A DNA stretch of 64,000 nucleotides from NCBI RefSeq assembly GCF_052056915.1, contig NZ_CP195119.1:1488001-1552000 (forward strand). The letters are read 5' to 3'. Origin of the DNA: MTP4 sp052056915 (GTDB lineage: Archaea > Halobacteriota > Methanosarcinia > Methanosarcinales > Methanosarcinaceae). Made by a program: the position numbers and the translations under genes. Below the pieces are notes generated by a model. It worked only from the letters and a program-made list of their open reading frames with translations. It was not told the DNA's origin and searched no databases. This document shows positions 8,736 through 16,730 of the stretch, one piece after another; the first letter of the stretch is position 1, and the number at the start of each line of letters is the position of its first letter.

Positions 8736-10049
8736 GTGAAAAAAATGCCAGAATACTGGGATCCTGAAATCGAGACAATGCCTGTAGAGGAACTTCGAAA
8801 ACTGCAGGAAGAGAAGCTGAAAACCCTTGTACACTACGTGTATGAGCACTCTCCTTTTTACCAGAAGAAATTTGACGAGCACGGCGTCCACCCGGACGAC
8901 ATCCGGACCCTTGAAGATGTCAGGAAATTACCATTTACATTTAAGCAGGATCTCAGAGACACCTATCCCACCGGAATGTTTTGCGTCCCCAACTCAAAAC
9001 TCGTCCGTTTCCACGCATCATCCGGGACCACCGGAAAACCTACTGTTGTAGGATACACCCGCAACGATATCAACGAATGGGCTGAGTCCCTTGCCAGGGC
9101 TTTCACTTCCATAGGGGTTGGAAAGGAAGACGTCATCCAGATCAGCTACGGATACGGGCTCTTTACAGGAGGACTCGGGGTCCATTACGCCACCGAGAAG
9201 GTGGGTGCCACCGTCCTTCCCACAAGTTCCGGGAACACAGAGCGCCAGCTTGACCTGATGAGAGACCTGGGCTCGACGGTTATCGCCTGTACTCCCTCTT
9301 ATTTCTCATACATGATCGAAGCCGCCAGGAAAGAAGGCTTCAGCATAAGGGACGATACCGGGATGAAAATAGGGATCTTCGGAGCAGAACCATGGTCAGA
9401 AGAACTCCGGGTCCGGATAGAGAAGGAATCCGGGATAAAAGCCTACGACATCTACGGGACTTCGGAACTAAGCGGCCCCCTTTTTACCGAATGCAAGGAC
9501 CAGTGCGGGATCCACATCTGGGCGGACAAGTTCCTGGTGGAAATCCTTGACCCCGAAACAGGGGAACCCGTACCCGACGGGGAGACCGGGGAACTGGTAA
9601 TCACCACTCTTACAAAAGAAGCCCTCCCCCTTATCCGCTATAAGGTACTGGACCTGACCAGAAAACTTTCCGAACCCTGTAAATGCGGAAGGACGCACCC
9701 GAGGATTACCCGCATCACCGGCCGCGTGGACGACATGCTTATCATCCGCGGAATTAACGTCTTCCCGGGACAGGTTGAATCCGTCCTGATGAAAATCCCC
9801 GAAGTCGGGAACCACTTCATGATCATAGTGGACAGGGCCGGAGAACTCGATGTCATGAAAGTCCAGATCGAGATGCACGAGTCTGCTTTCAGTGACCGGA
9901 TGTCGGACATGATGGCCCTGGAGAAAAAGATCGCTTCCGCTCTGAAAGCGGTGCTGAATCTTGCAGTCCAGGTAGAACTTGTGGAACACGGTTTCCTCCC
10001 ACGCTCCGAGGGCAAATCGAAGAAGGTCATCGACAACCGGAAAATCTGA
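8736..10049 (+). CDS. paaK: Phenylacetate-CoA ligase family adenylate-forming enzyme
   Basis: Predicted AMP-forming aryl-acid:CoA ligase. In archaea such enzymes activate arylacetates such as phenylacetate or indoleacetate. They are thought to work with 2-oxoacid:ferredoxin oxidoreductases to recover aromatic amino acids from exogenous aryl acids. The 437-residue length is typical. Visible are the P-loop SSGTTGKPTVVGYT (about residue 92), YGTSELSGPLF (about 240), the CGRTHPRI turn and the GRVDDMLIIRG hinge followed by the small C-terminal lid. The GTG at 8736 or the ATG at 8745 could be the start; MPEYWDPEIE from the latter matches family N-termini. A double-ACT protein lies downstream, the usual partner. 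Confidence 0.9.
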   Translation: MKKMPEYWDPEIETMPVEELRKLQEEKLKTLVHYVYEHSPFYQKKFDEHGVHPDDIRTLEDVRKLPFTFKQDLRDTYPTGMFCVPNSKLVRFHASSGTTGKPTVVGYTRNDINEWAESLARAFTSIGVGKEDVIQISYGYGLFTGGLGVHYATEKVGATVLPTSSGNTERQLDLMRDLGSTVIACTPSYFSYMIEAARKEGFSIRDDTGMKIGIFGAEPWSEELRVRIEKESGIKAYDIYGTSELSGPLFTECKDQCGIHIWADKFLVEILDPETGEPVPDGETGELVITTLTKEALPLIRYKVLDLTRKLSEPCKCGRTHPRITRITGRVDDMLIIRGINVFPGQVESVLMKIPEVGNHFMIIVDRAGELDVMKVQIEMHESAFSDRMSDMMALEKKIASALKAVLNLAVQVELVEHGFLPRSEGKSKKVIDNRKI

Positions 10050-10260
10050 AATCCGAAAGGCTAGAAGGGACCGGAAAGTTTCTTAAAAAGATTTGAAAAG
10101 GGATTCGGAGAGAAAATCCCGTAAAAAATCAAAGGAGACTCGAGCAAAAAGACTCGGGTAGAAAGATGTCTCTGCAGAAAAGAAATCCTGCAGGACTTAT
10201 ATTTCCCTTCTTTTCGGTTCCTTTTTAGCCCCTCTTTCCTGATTCTCGCACACATAAGTT

Positions 10261-10395
10261 TCCAAAATGTCAATATGTAAGTTTAAAATATACACAGCAA
10301 CTTATATTATATTCTGGGAGAAGAAATATCCAAAATGTCAATATGTAAGTTTAAAATATACACAGCAACTTATATTATATTCTGGGAGAAGAAAT
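10261..10395. repeat. Direct tandem duplication of a 68-bp unit
   Basis: Positions 10261-10328 are repeated almost perfectly at 10329-10395. The unit contains a TATA-like stretch and a short AT-rich dyad (aagtt...aactt). It lies in the 595-bp spacer between the PaaK-family gene and the ACT-domain gene. Confidence 0.95.
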
Positions 10396-10442
10396 TCCGA
10401 ATAAAACTCCTTAACAGGTATGAGAGGGTCAGGATTATAAAA

Positions 10443-10620
10443 GACAGGGGCTTAAACAGGATTAAAGTAATATAATAAGGATAATAAGGGATTCGTAGGG
10501 ATAATAAGGAATTCATAAGGTCGATAAGGATTCATGAGGATAATACGGATCCATAAGATCAAGAAGAATTCATAAAGTTAATGAAAGTCCAAAAAGAAGA
10601 ATGTTCATAAAGTTAATAAA
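10443..10620. repeat. Degenerate ATAAGGATTCAT-type repeat
   Basis: A low-complexity run of variants of ataaggattcat and ggataataagg leads up to the ACT-domain gene. Units are irregular (about 17-24 bp). No gene is seen. Confidence 0.6.
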
Positions 10621-10653
10621 AATTTAAAAAAAATATTCAGGGATGTGAAGGAT

Positions 10654-11103
10654 ATGGGTGCTGAAATGGAAGACAAAGTCATAAAGCAGATTTCCCTTTT
10701 TGCGGAAAACAAACCTGGCAGACTTGCAAACGTAGCCAACAAGCTGAAAAGCACCGGAATAAATATAAGGGCCTTTACTATCGCGGAATCGGGTGACTTC
10801 GGGATTATCCGCATGGTGGTTGACAGGTCCGACTATGCCCACACCGTCCTCCACGACGCCGGGTTTACGGTTTCGGAGACTAACGTACTGGGGATCGAAA
10901 TGGACGACGTTCCAGGCAGCATGTCCCGGATTGCAGAGGTTTTCGGAGAGGCAGAAATCAACCTGGACTATGCCTATGCCTTTGTCACCCGGCAACAAAA
11001 GGCCCTCCTCATCGTCAGGGTTAACGAAATAGAGCGGGCGATCAAGCTTCTGGAAGAACAAAATATCAAACTCGTCGGCATGAAAGAGCTTGAAAAAATC
11101 TGA
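10654..11103 (+). CDS. Tandem ACT-domain protein (PaaK-associated)
   Basis: Small cytoplasmic protein made of two ACT domains (about residues 5-70 and 75-145 from this start). The first begins KVIKQISLFAENKPGRLANV and the second follows NVLGIEMDDVPGSMSRI. ACT domains bind amino acids, so this is a likely ligand sensor. Such proteins commonly neighbour phenylacetate-CoA ligase and indolepyruvate oxidoreductase genes, matching the gene upstream. In-frame starts exist at GTG 10645, ATG 10654 and ATG 10666, and the choice is uncertain. No DNA-binding domain is present. Confidence 0.85.
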   Translation: MGAEMEDKVIKQISLFAENKPGRLANVANKLKSTGINIRAFTIAESGDFGIIRMVVDRSDYAHTVLHDAGFTVSETNVLGIEMDDVPGSMSRIAEVFGEAEINLDYAYAFVTRQQKALLIVRVNEIERAIKLLEEQNIKLVGMKELEKI

Positions 11104-11414
11104 AATTTAATGAAAACTGATTCCCGGAAAGGAAGTTGGTATTCCAGAAAAAAACTTTTTTAAACGAAAAAAGGAAAGAATCCAGAATCCTGAGACTGTA
11201 TAATTGCTCCCGGCTTTCTGGAAAGCTCTCTATTTTTAGATAACCCGGATCTTACCCCCTGCAACTTATCACTCTTAATTCAGGATAAACATTTCATAGA
11301 GTAAACATATTATAAACGACCTTTTTTATGGGTTATCGACCCTTCAATTGTAATACTTCAATTGAATATACCCGCTAAATATAAAAAAGGATAAATAAGA
11401 TAAGAAAGCCTGCA
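11104..11414. other. Spacer, no gene seen
   Basis: AT-rich region with T- and A-runs after the ACT gene. A TATA-like ctaaatataaaaaagg near 11374-11390 may belong to the next gene, though it sits very close to the start at 11415. Confidence 0.4.
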
Positions 11415-11837
11415 GTGGAACAAAAAACCCAAAAAGATGAACAACAAGGAAGAAGGCGTAAAAAGCCGGGCACTCCAATTACAATGACTGAAAGTGTTGA
11501 AATCTCACACGAAAGTGGAAAAAACTCCTTAAAAAGCAAACTTGGAGGAGCACACACCACCATTATCGGGGGGCGGACAGGAAAAAAGCTCGTGAGGATT
11601 GTAAGCCAGCACCCCGAAATAAAAAAAATCATTCCCTCAGTGATTTCCGTCAAAGGGACTGCAGGCGGAAAACTCTCCGGTAAAGTGCTGCGCTCCGATG
11701 CCAGGGGAAACCTGAGGATGCTTCTTTCGGAAGGGAGAAGTTTCCAGGAACTCAGGCTCGTAACAACAGTTGGGACAGCTGAAGAAGGGGATAGGATCAT
11801 GAATGAATTAAACGAAATTTTAAAAGAGGCCCTCTAA
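11415..11837 (+). CDS. Conserved small basic protein, possibly DUF2103
   Basis: A 140-residue protein whose function I do not know. It has a Lys/Arg-rich N-terminal 20 residues, a stretch KLGGAHTTIIGGRTGKK (about residues 42-58), a central segment HPEIKKIIPSVISVKG and a C-terminal helix. The pattern resembles the DUF2103 family of predicted metal-binding proteins, but I am not sure. The start is GTG at 11415; an in-frame ATG at 11484 would remove the basic tail. It ends only 23 bp before the methanogenesis marker 12 gene, so the two are probably cotranscribed. Confidence 0.7.
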   Translation: MEQKTQKDEQQGRRRKKPGTPITMTESVEISHESGKNSLKSKLGGAHTTIIGGRTGKKLVRIVSQHPEIKKIIPSVISVKGTAGGKLSGKVLRSDARGNLRMLLSEGRSFQELRLVTTVGTAEEGDRIMNELNEILKEAL

Positions 11838-11860
11838 GGCATTCAAGGAGAGATGGCTAC

Positions 11861-12841
11861 TTGGCATTTATAGGGATTGACCACGGAACCACAGCAATGC
11901 GTTTTGCCCTGATAGAAGGAGAAGAAGTACGGACTTTTGAACTTGCCAGGGCTGAAGCGGCTGCCATGTCGGAAGAGGATGTACTTGCATCCGTAGAAAA
12001 GAATTTCGGCATTCGCCGCGTAGACATAGAGTTAATTGCCGCTACATATTCCATGGGAGACGGGTTTTCTACAGTAAAAGATATCCGTGCCCTGGAAGGA
12101 AGAGGGCTCCGGAGTCTGGAGGGGGCAGGGAAGAAAACAGGCGGAGGCACAAGGGTCTTTGATGCGGTCCGAAACTCCGGGATTCCGGCAGTGGCAATCC
12201 CCGGCATCCATACGGAAAGCCGGGTAGACCCCCGGATGAAAGTTTTTTCCCACCTCACAAGCCCGGAAAAGCTGGGAATAGCTTACCACATCAGATGCCT
12301 GGGCTGTGAGAATTTTGTGGTCTCCGACATCAGTTCCAATACTGTAACCCTCGCCGTCGCAGGAGGGAAACTCCTTGGGGCAATCGACGCCTGTATCTTT
12401 GCCCCGGGAGTGCACCACGGCCCCCTTGACCTGCAGGCAATCCGGGACGTGGACGCAGGAATTATAAGCGCAAACCAGGCATTCATAGAAGCCGGCACCC
12501 TGAAGATGACCCCCTATGAAGACCGGGAAGAAATGCTCGCAGCAGCCGAAAGAGGAGAGGCTCCCGCCCTGCTCGCCCTTGACACCATAGCCCTCTTTGC
12601 AGCTATGGAGATCGTCTCCATGCAGCTCCTCCTGAGGGACTATGGAGTTTCTGGAGAAGCCATCTTCCTTGCAGGTTCTGTAGGGGAAGTGGAGTATGTC
12701 CAAAAGAAGATAAGCAGGCACCTTGACCACGAGTGCCGCTGCCTCGGGAAATGGCATGCTGCGATCGGCTGTGCCGAGATTGCCAGGGACATTGCCGGAG
12801 GAGCGGAGCAGATCCTCGGCGTGGACGTGGAATATCCGTAA
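11861..12841 (+). CDS. Methanogenesis marker protein 12 (UPF0285)
   Basis: Member of a protein family found almost only in methanogens, with an ASKHA (sugar kinase/Hsp70/actin-like) fold. The exact role is unsettled. The 326-residue protein starts at TTG 11861, giving FIGIDHGTTAMRFALIEG, a phosphate-1-type nucleotide loop. A well-spaced AAGGAGAG lies upstream, and the ATG nearby is in a different frame. Further signatures are DISSNTVTLAVAGGKLLGAIDAC (phosphate-2-like) and FLAGSVGEVEYV near the C-terminus. It follows the small conserved gene by 23 bp. Its presence supports a methanogen as the source. Confidence 0.9.
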   Translation: MAFIGIDHGTTAMRFALIEGEEVRTFELARAEAAAMSEEDVLASVEKNFGIRRVDIELIAATYSMGDGFSTVKDIRALEGRGLRSLEGAGKKTGGGTRVFDAVRNSGIPAVAIPGIHTESRVDPRMKVFSHLTSPEKLGIAYHIRCLGCENFVVSDISSNTVTLAVAGGKLLGAIDACIFAPGVHHGPLDLQAIRDVDAGIISANQAFIEAGTLKMTPYEDREEMLAAAERGEAPALLALDTIALFAAMEIVSMQLLLRDYGVSGEAIFLAGSVGEVEYVQKKISRHLDHECRCLGKWHAAIGCAEIARDIAGGAEQILGVDVEYP

Positions 12842-13018
12842 AAAAGAATGGCATGTGGCAGGGCACCCTTAATAGAAGATCCTGAAAACGAACAACCTTA
12901 AAGGAACCCATTAAAAGAGGATGAAGGATAAGGAAGAATCCGAAAGCGGACAAACTTAAAGGAAGATCCTGAAAACGGAGAAAAGAGAGAAAGGAAAAGA
13001 AAAAAGATCGGATCAGAC

Positions 13019-13594
13019 TTATTCCGTGCTTTCTTCCTGTCCGTCGTCCGGGTACTTTTCGAGTTCCGAGGGATCCATATCCTCCGGGCCTTCGATTATG
13101 TCATAACCGCTCATACTGTCCTTGCTCATCAGGATGACGTAGTCTGCGGAATTCTTAAGCGCTGTGGAAAATCCGGGTTCTACCCCGAAAATAATCGTTT
13201 CTTTCCCGTGTTCATTCGCCTTGTTAAGGAGAGGTTTGAAATCCGCGTCCCGGGTTACAATCGCCAGGGTGTCAATGTTGGGGTTGTAGACAAGCTCCAT
13301 GCCTTCCACTGCAAGACGGACGTCCACATCACTTGAACAGATGATGGGTTCAAGGCCATGGTTTTCGATTGCTTCCACCAGTTTGTCAGAGGCATACTGG
13401 TTAAGGAAAACCCTTCCGATCTTGATATTCCCATAATCTTTCAAAACATCCCTTATTTCTTCCAGGTTCACGTCGAACTCTTTCCTGAGAATGTTCGGAC
13501 CATCCACCAGAAGGCCGATCTTCCTCCTACCGACCTCTTTTTTAGTGCGAAGGTACCTTGAAATCGAATCAAGTCCGCTTTTTACAGGTTTCAT
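13019..13594 (-). CDS. NYN-domain (PIN-like) putative nuclease
   Basis: A 191-residue protein of the NYN/LabA-like group (TIGR00288-type), related to PIN-domain ribonucleases. Acidic residues of the presumed metal site are visible in LLVDGPNILRKEF (about residue 28), CSSDVDVRLAVEG (about 87) and VTRDADFKPLLNKANEHGK (about 115). The C-terminal 30 residues are acidic. RNA processing or turnover is a fair guess. The start ATG 13594 gives MKPVKSGLD. It stands alone, convergent with the marker-12 gene. Confidence 0.85.
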   Translation of the reverse strand: MKPVKSGLDSISRYLRTKKEVGRRKIGLLVDGPNILRKEFDVNLEEIRDVLKDYGNIKIGRVFLNQYASDKLVEAIENHGLEPIICSSDVDVRLAVEGMELVYNPNIDTLAIVTRDADFKPLLNKANEHGKETIIFGVEPGFSTALKNSADYVILMSKDSMSGYDIIEGPEDMDPSELEKYPDDGQEESTE

Positions 13595-14036
13595 TATCGG
13601 TATCCTCTATAAATATTAAAAACTCCGGGACCGACAAACATCTTGCCTTCACATCAGGCGGATATTTCAGGGCAGCGCCATAGGAAAGAAAGCAAAACCG
13701 CTACATCCTCCTCAGGCCGCCCTGAATAATCACCTTCACACTTCAGCCCTGCCTTACACAGCTTCTAAAGCATTCAGTACGATTATTTTTAGTTTGCAGT
13801 CCCGATACCCGAATATTCGGATAACTATCCTTATAATATCTAATATTTTCTTTTATGTAGTAAAGATTTGCATCATCAGGTAATTCAGAACCTGAACCCC
13901 AGCCTTACCGTCCGAAATGGGGTCAGGACCAGGAGGCCCTTCATATAGGGATCGGAAATCCCGGAAACGTAAATCAACCCGCTAATGATGTAACGTAATA
14001 TATAATTTTATGTGGAATAATATATAATTAATGGGA
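13595..14036. other. Spacer with possible structured RNA, no gene
   Basis: No coding signal. Around 13887-13930 the sequence ctgaacccca...tggggtcag can fold into a 9-bp stem with one bulge, followed by smaller GC-rich dyads up to about 13970. This contrasts with the AT-rich surroundings. Its role is unknown. Confidence 0.35.
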
Positions 14037-14462
14037 TTATAATTTATCGGAAAAAAGACCATTTCTCACTTCCCGGAGAATATAAGGAGCCTCCTTTAAT
14101 TCAAAGACATTTTCTGTTTTCCGTCCTTTTTTCTGCCGGAAGTATCTGATTTCCCCGAAGTTCCGGAGAAAAGTCTCATACACTTCCGTAAATTGCTCGA
14201 ATTCCTCTACGGTGAGCTCAATTATTCCTTCCCGGCCTGCCAGCCAGTCATAGACCTTGAGAAGGACGACTTCTCTCACCCGCTTCAAACCCTCTGCTTC
14301 AGGCAGATTTTCAAAATAGAGGCTTTTTTTCAGGTCAGGAGACCAGGCTGCAAAGAACCTGCGAAAATCAACAACCTGGACAGGTATTTTCTCCCCCGGC
14401 TCGGGCCTGGGATAATAATGATTCTTTCCGGGGAGGAGCCCTGCCTCTTCCAGGCTCACCAC
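14037..14462 (-). CDS. Hypothetical protein overlapping rhomboid gene
   Basis: A 141-residue soluble protein I do not recognise. It begins MVSLEEAGLLPGKNHYYPRPEPGEK, is rich in Glu, Phe and Arg, has no membrane segment or Cys motif, and ends in a basic segment (about residues 105-141). Its ATG overlaps the last 7 bp of the rhomboid gene, so translation is probably coupled. It could act with the rhomboid protease, for example as a substrate adaptor, but that is only inferred from context. Confidence 0.7.
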   Translation of the reverse strand: MVSLEEAGLLPGKNHYYPRPEPGEKIPVQVVDFRRFFAAWSPDLKKSLYFENLPEAEGLKRVREVVLLKVYDWLAGREGIIELTVEEFEQFTEVYETFLRNFGEIRYFRQKKGRKTENVFELKEAPYILREVRNGLFSDKL

Positions 14463-15124
14463 CTTCCGGCATACCGGGGCCCCTTCCAGTACCTTTCCTG
14501 AATTTTCTTGATTCTGTAGCCCATGTAGAGCCCGACAAAAAGCCCACTCAGGTGAGCGATATGGGCCACCATGTCCGTTGAATGTATCATGAGGAAGTCG
14601 AGTCCGGCAAAGAGCACGAGGGCATTTTTCAATTTCATGGGAACAAAGTAGACATAGACACGTGAATCCGGCTCAAGCACCGCCAGGGCTGCAAAGACCC
14701 CGTAGATTGCTCCACTGGCTCCGACGATTGGGCTTGGGTAGATCCCGAAGATAGGCATGCTCATCAGGGCATGCCCCACTGCCGAGAGGATTCCTGCCGT
14801 AAAAAAGATCCCCAGAAGCTGCTTATTTCCGACCCTCTGTTCAAGAGCCCTTCCGATAAAGAACATGACAAGCATGTTAACAAATAGATGACTAATACCA
14901 TTGTGCAGGAAGATGTAGGTCACAAGAGTCCATGGCCTGCTAAGGACATGGGAAGGGTCAAACCAGAAAGTCTGGTAATATAGGGACCCTATCCCCGGCA
15001 TCAGCTCCACCATGAAAGAAAGTATACAGATGGCTATAATTGCCATGGAAGGGCTGGTTGACACCGAACGTTTTATCCTGTCCACCGTTCCGCCGGACCC
15101 ATAAGGTGTGCTGTTTTGATACAT
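14456..15124 (-). CDS. Rhomboid-family intramembrane serine protease
   Basis: Predicted integral membrane protease that cuts transmembrane helices inside the bilayer. The 222-residue protein has six to seven hydrophobic segments. It carries the HxxxN signature in HLFVNM (about residue 80), the catalytic serine in VGASGAIYG (about residue 140) and the catalytic histidine in AHIAHLSG (about residue 190). The dyad and oxyanion residues are thus intact. The N-terminal 22 residues are polar and cytoplasmic. The ATG at 15124 begins MYQNSTPYG. It is the first gene of a two-gene unit with the overlapping small gene. Substrates are unknown. Confidence 0.92.
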   Translation of the reverse strand: MYQNSTPYGSGGTVDRIKRSVSTSPSMAIIAICILSFMVELMPGIGSLYYQTFWFDPSHVLSRPWTLVTYIFLHNGISHLFVNMLVMFFIGRALEQRVGNKQLLGIFFTAGILSAVGHALMSMPIFGIYPSPIVGASGAIYGVFAALAVLEPDSRVYVYFVPMKLKNALVLFAGLDFLMIHSTDMVAHIAHLSGLFVGLYMGYRIKKIQERYWKGPRYAGRW

Positions 15125-16328
15125 GTTTCCTAATTCTCATTTATTTTTATATAGTATAAATCTACCTGAATGTGACAACTGAATAACAGAAATTCTTTCA
15201 GGAAATTCCATATAAAAGAACCCATACAGGGAGCCAGCATTTCAATACATTGAAAGGTCTGTCATAAAAAGGTTTGTAACAAACCCCTCAAAAGCCGTGA
15301 AATATCCCTCGAAGTCCGGACCCCGAATTTCTCTCAGGCAGGATAAGAAATTTTCGGGGTCAAAAAGCCCAATGCTTTGCCTGTAAAGCAGGAGAGCTTA
15401 AAACAGGAAAAATTCCCGGCTTCAACTCTGAAGAATGGAAATGCTTCCCGCCTAACCCCTGGCCTCTGATGCCCGAACAAATTTTGACCCAAACAACACC
15501 TGATACATATAACATATGTAAAACGCATAAGTGCCAGATACATAGAATAAACTGTACTTCAGAGTCTTACTACATAAACGTTGACACATATAATAGATAC
15601 ATCAAGTAAGATGTCTGTAACCATGCTGCAACTATTGATACATATTTTTGCCGGAATATTCTACGATAATCTATATGGGACTACCCTGGATAAATACATG
15701 TGGACATGCCATCAAAGCATTTCAAACGTACAGCTTGATTTCTGATGCATCGTTAGGGCTACCGGGCGCCCGGCCAGGTAACTGGGTGTCCGGAGAACAC
15801 CAAACCCTTGCTATATTGTATCATACATTAATAGGATGAGTATATATATAAAACATATAAATTTATAAAAATATATAAAGGTTAGAAAATTAAGCTCGGA
15901 TCTGATCAGGATTGGAGGTAAAACCGATTCACGGCGTTTACAGCGGGAAAAATGCCAGTTCCTTACTCATATATATAAATTATGGTAATTTCATTAGAAC
16001 AAATTATATAGAAAACATGAAAATTAAGTGAAATGAATATATATGGAATGATAATACGATTTAAATTTATTCTAATTTAATATATATGTACGAATAAGAA
16101 ATATTTGGAGAATTATTTACATCAAATGATAAATAATTAAAAGATCTACCGGAAAAAATAATACTATAATAAAAATTATTCATACTCAAACGTGGCTTTT
16201 TTGAAAATCATCATCATGCGGACTTGCACCCTGTAATCCATATTTACAAAACATTAATTTCCATACAGACAGAGAACGGACTTTTTGCACTTTGCCAATC
16301 CCGAAATAGGGTGTAACAAATTAGAAAA
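15125..16328. other. Long AT-rich non-coding region before CODH operon 1
   Basis: About 1.2 kb without a believable gene. A 12-bp GC palindrome (ccgggcgcccgg, 15762-15773) stands out in AT-rich DNA, and 15836-15885 is nearly pure A/T with TATA-like runs. Small RNAs or distal regulatory sites may lie here, but I cannot define one. Confidence 0.5.
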
Positions 16329-16337
16329 TATTATATA
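16329..16337 (+). promoter_or_regulatory. Candidate TATA box of CODH/ACS operon 1
   Basis: TATTATATA in an A-rich context. Initiation about 25 bases downstream would fall near 16358-16362, giving a leader of about 370 nt before the cdhA ATG at 16731. A long leader of similar size has been described, as I recall, for cdhA of Methanosarcina thermophila, which supports this placement. Confidence 0.55.
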
Positions 16338-16359
16338 GATTTGGCACATTTACACCGTT

Positions 16360-16730
16360 AATTAGTGTTTATTATCCATCGGTAGTGATCTCTTTCTAAA
16401 AATTCAGGTCACAATCGCTGGTAAAAACGGTTTTTAAGAGAAAAGGGCATAAAAACAGAGAATTTAGAAAAATAAAGCCCTAAAAACGAGTTTTGACCAA
16501 ATATACTTCCAAAAAAACGTTTTAGTTGGGAAAAACGTTCAGTTAAGGGATGAATATTTGAAAAAAGCGATAAAAACGTTTTGCAATTAAGTTCGGACCA
16601 GACGATTGGAAATGTAAAGTTCAGAGCAAGATTTGTAATCTATAATCGTTAAGGATAGGCCGGACTATGTTATAATTTGCAATCGTTTCAGCGAAGTAGA
16701 CTCAAAACAAATTTAGGAGGTAAAGCTCAT
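16360..16730 (+). promoter_or_regulatory. Long 5' leader of CODH/ACS operon 1
   Basis: Presumed untranslated leader. It contains five elements of the form AAAAACG(n)TTT(T), some nearly self-complementary, at about 16423, 16482, 16511, 16531 and 16572. The ribosome site AGGAGG lies at 16715-16720, ten bases before the ATG. Most of this leader is not shared with operon 2, apart from the last ~20 bases and the element ttctaaaaattca near 16394-16406. Confidence 0.5.

Noticed and set aside
15648..15836. Small gene upstream of the CODH operon
   Set aside because: No ribosome site, unusual composition and no recognisable motif.
16677..16730. In-frame upstream extension of cdhA copy 1
   Set aside because: AGGAGG ten bases before ATG 16731 and alignment with copy 2 fix the start; the extension lies in the leader.
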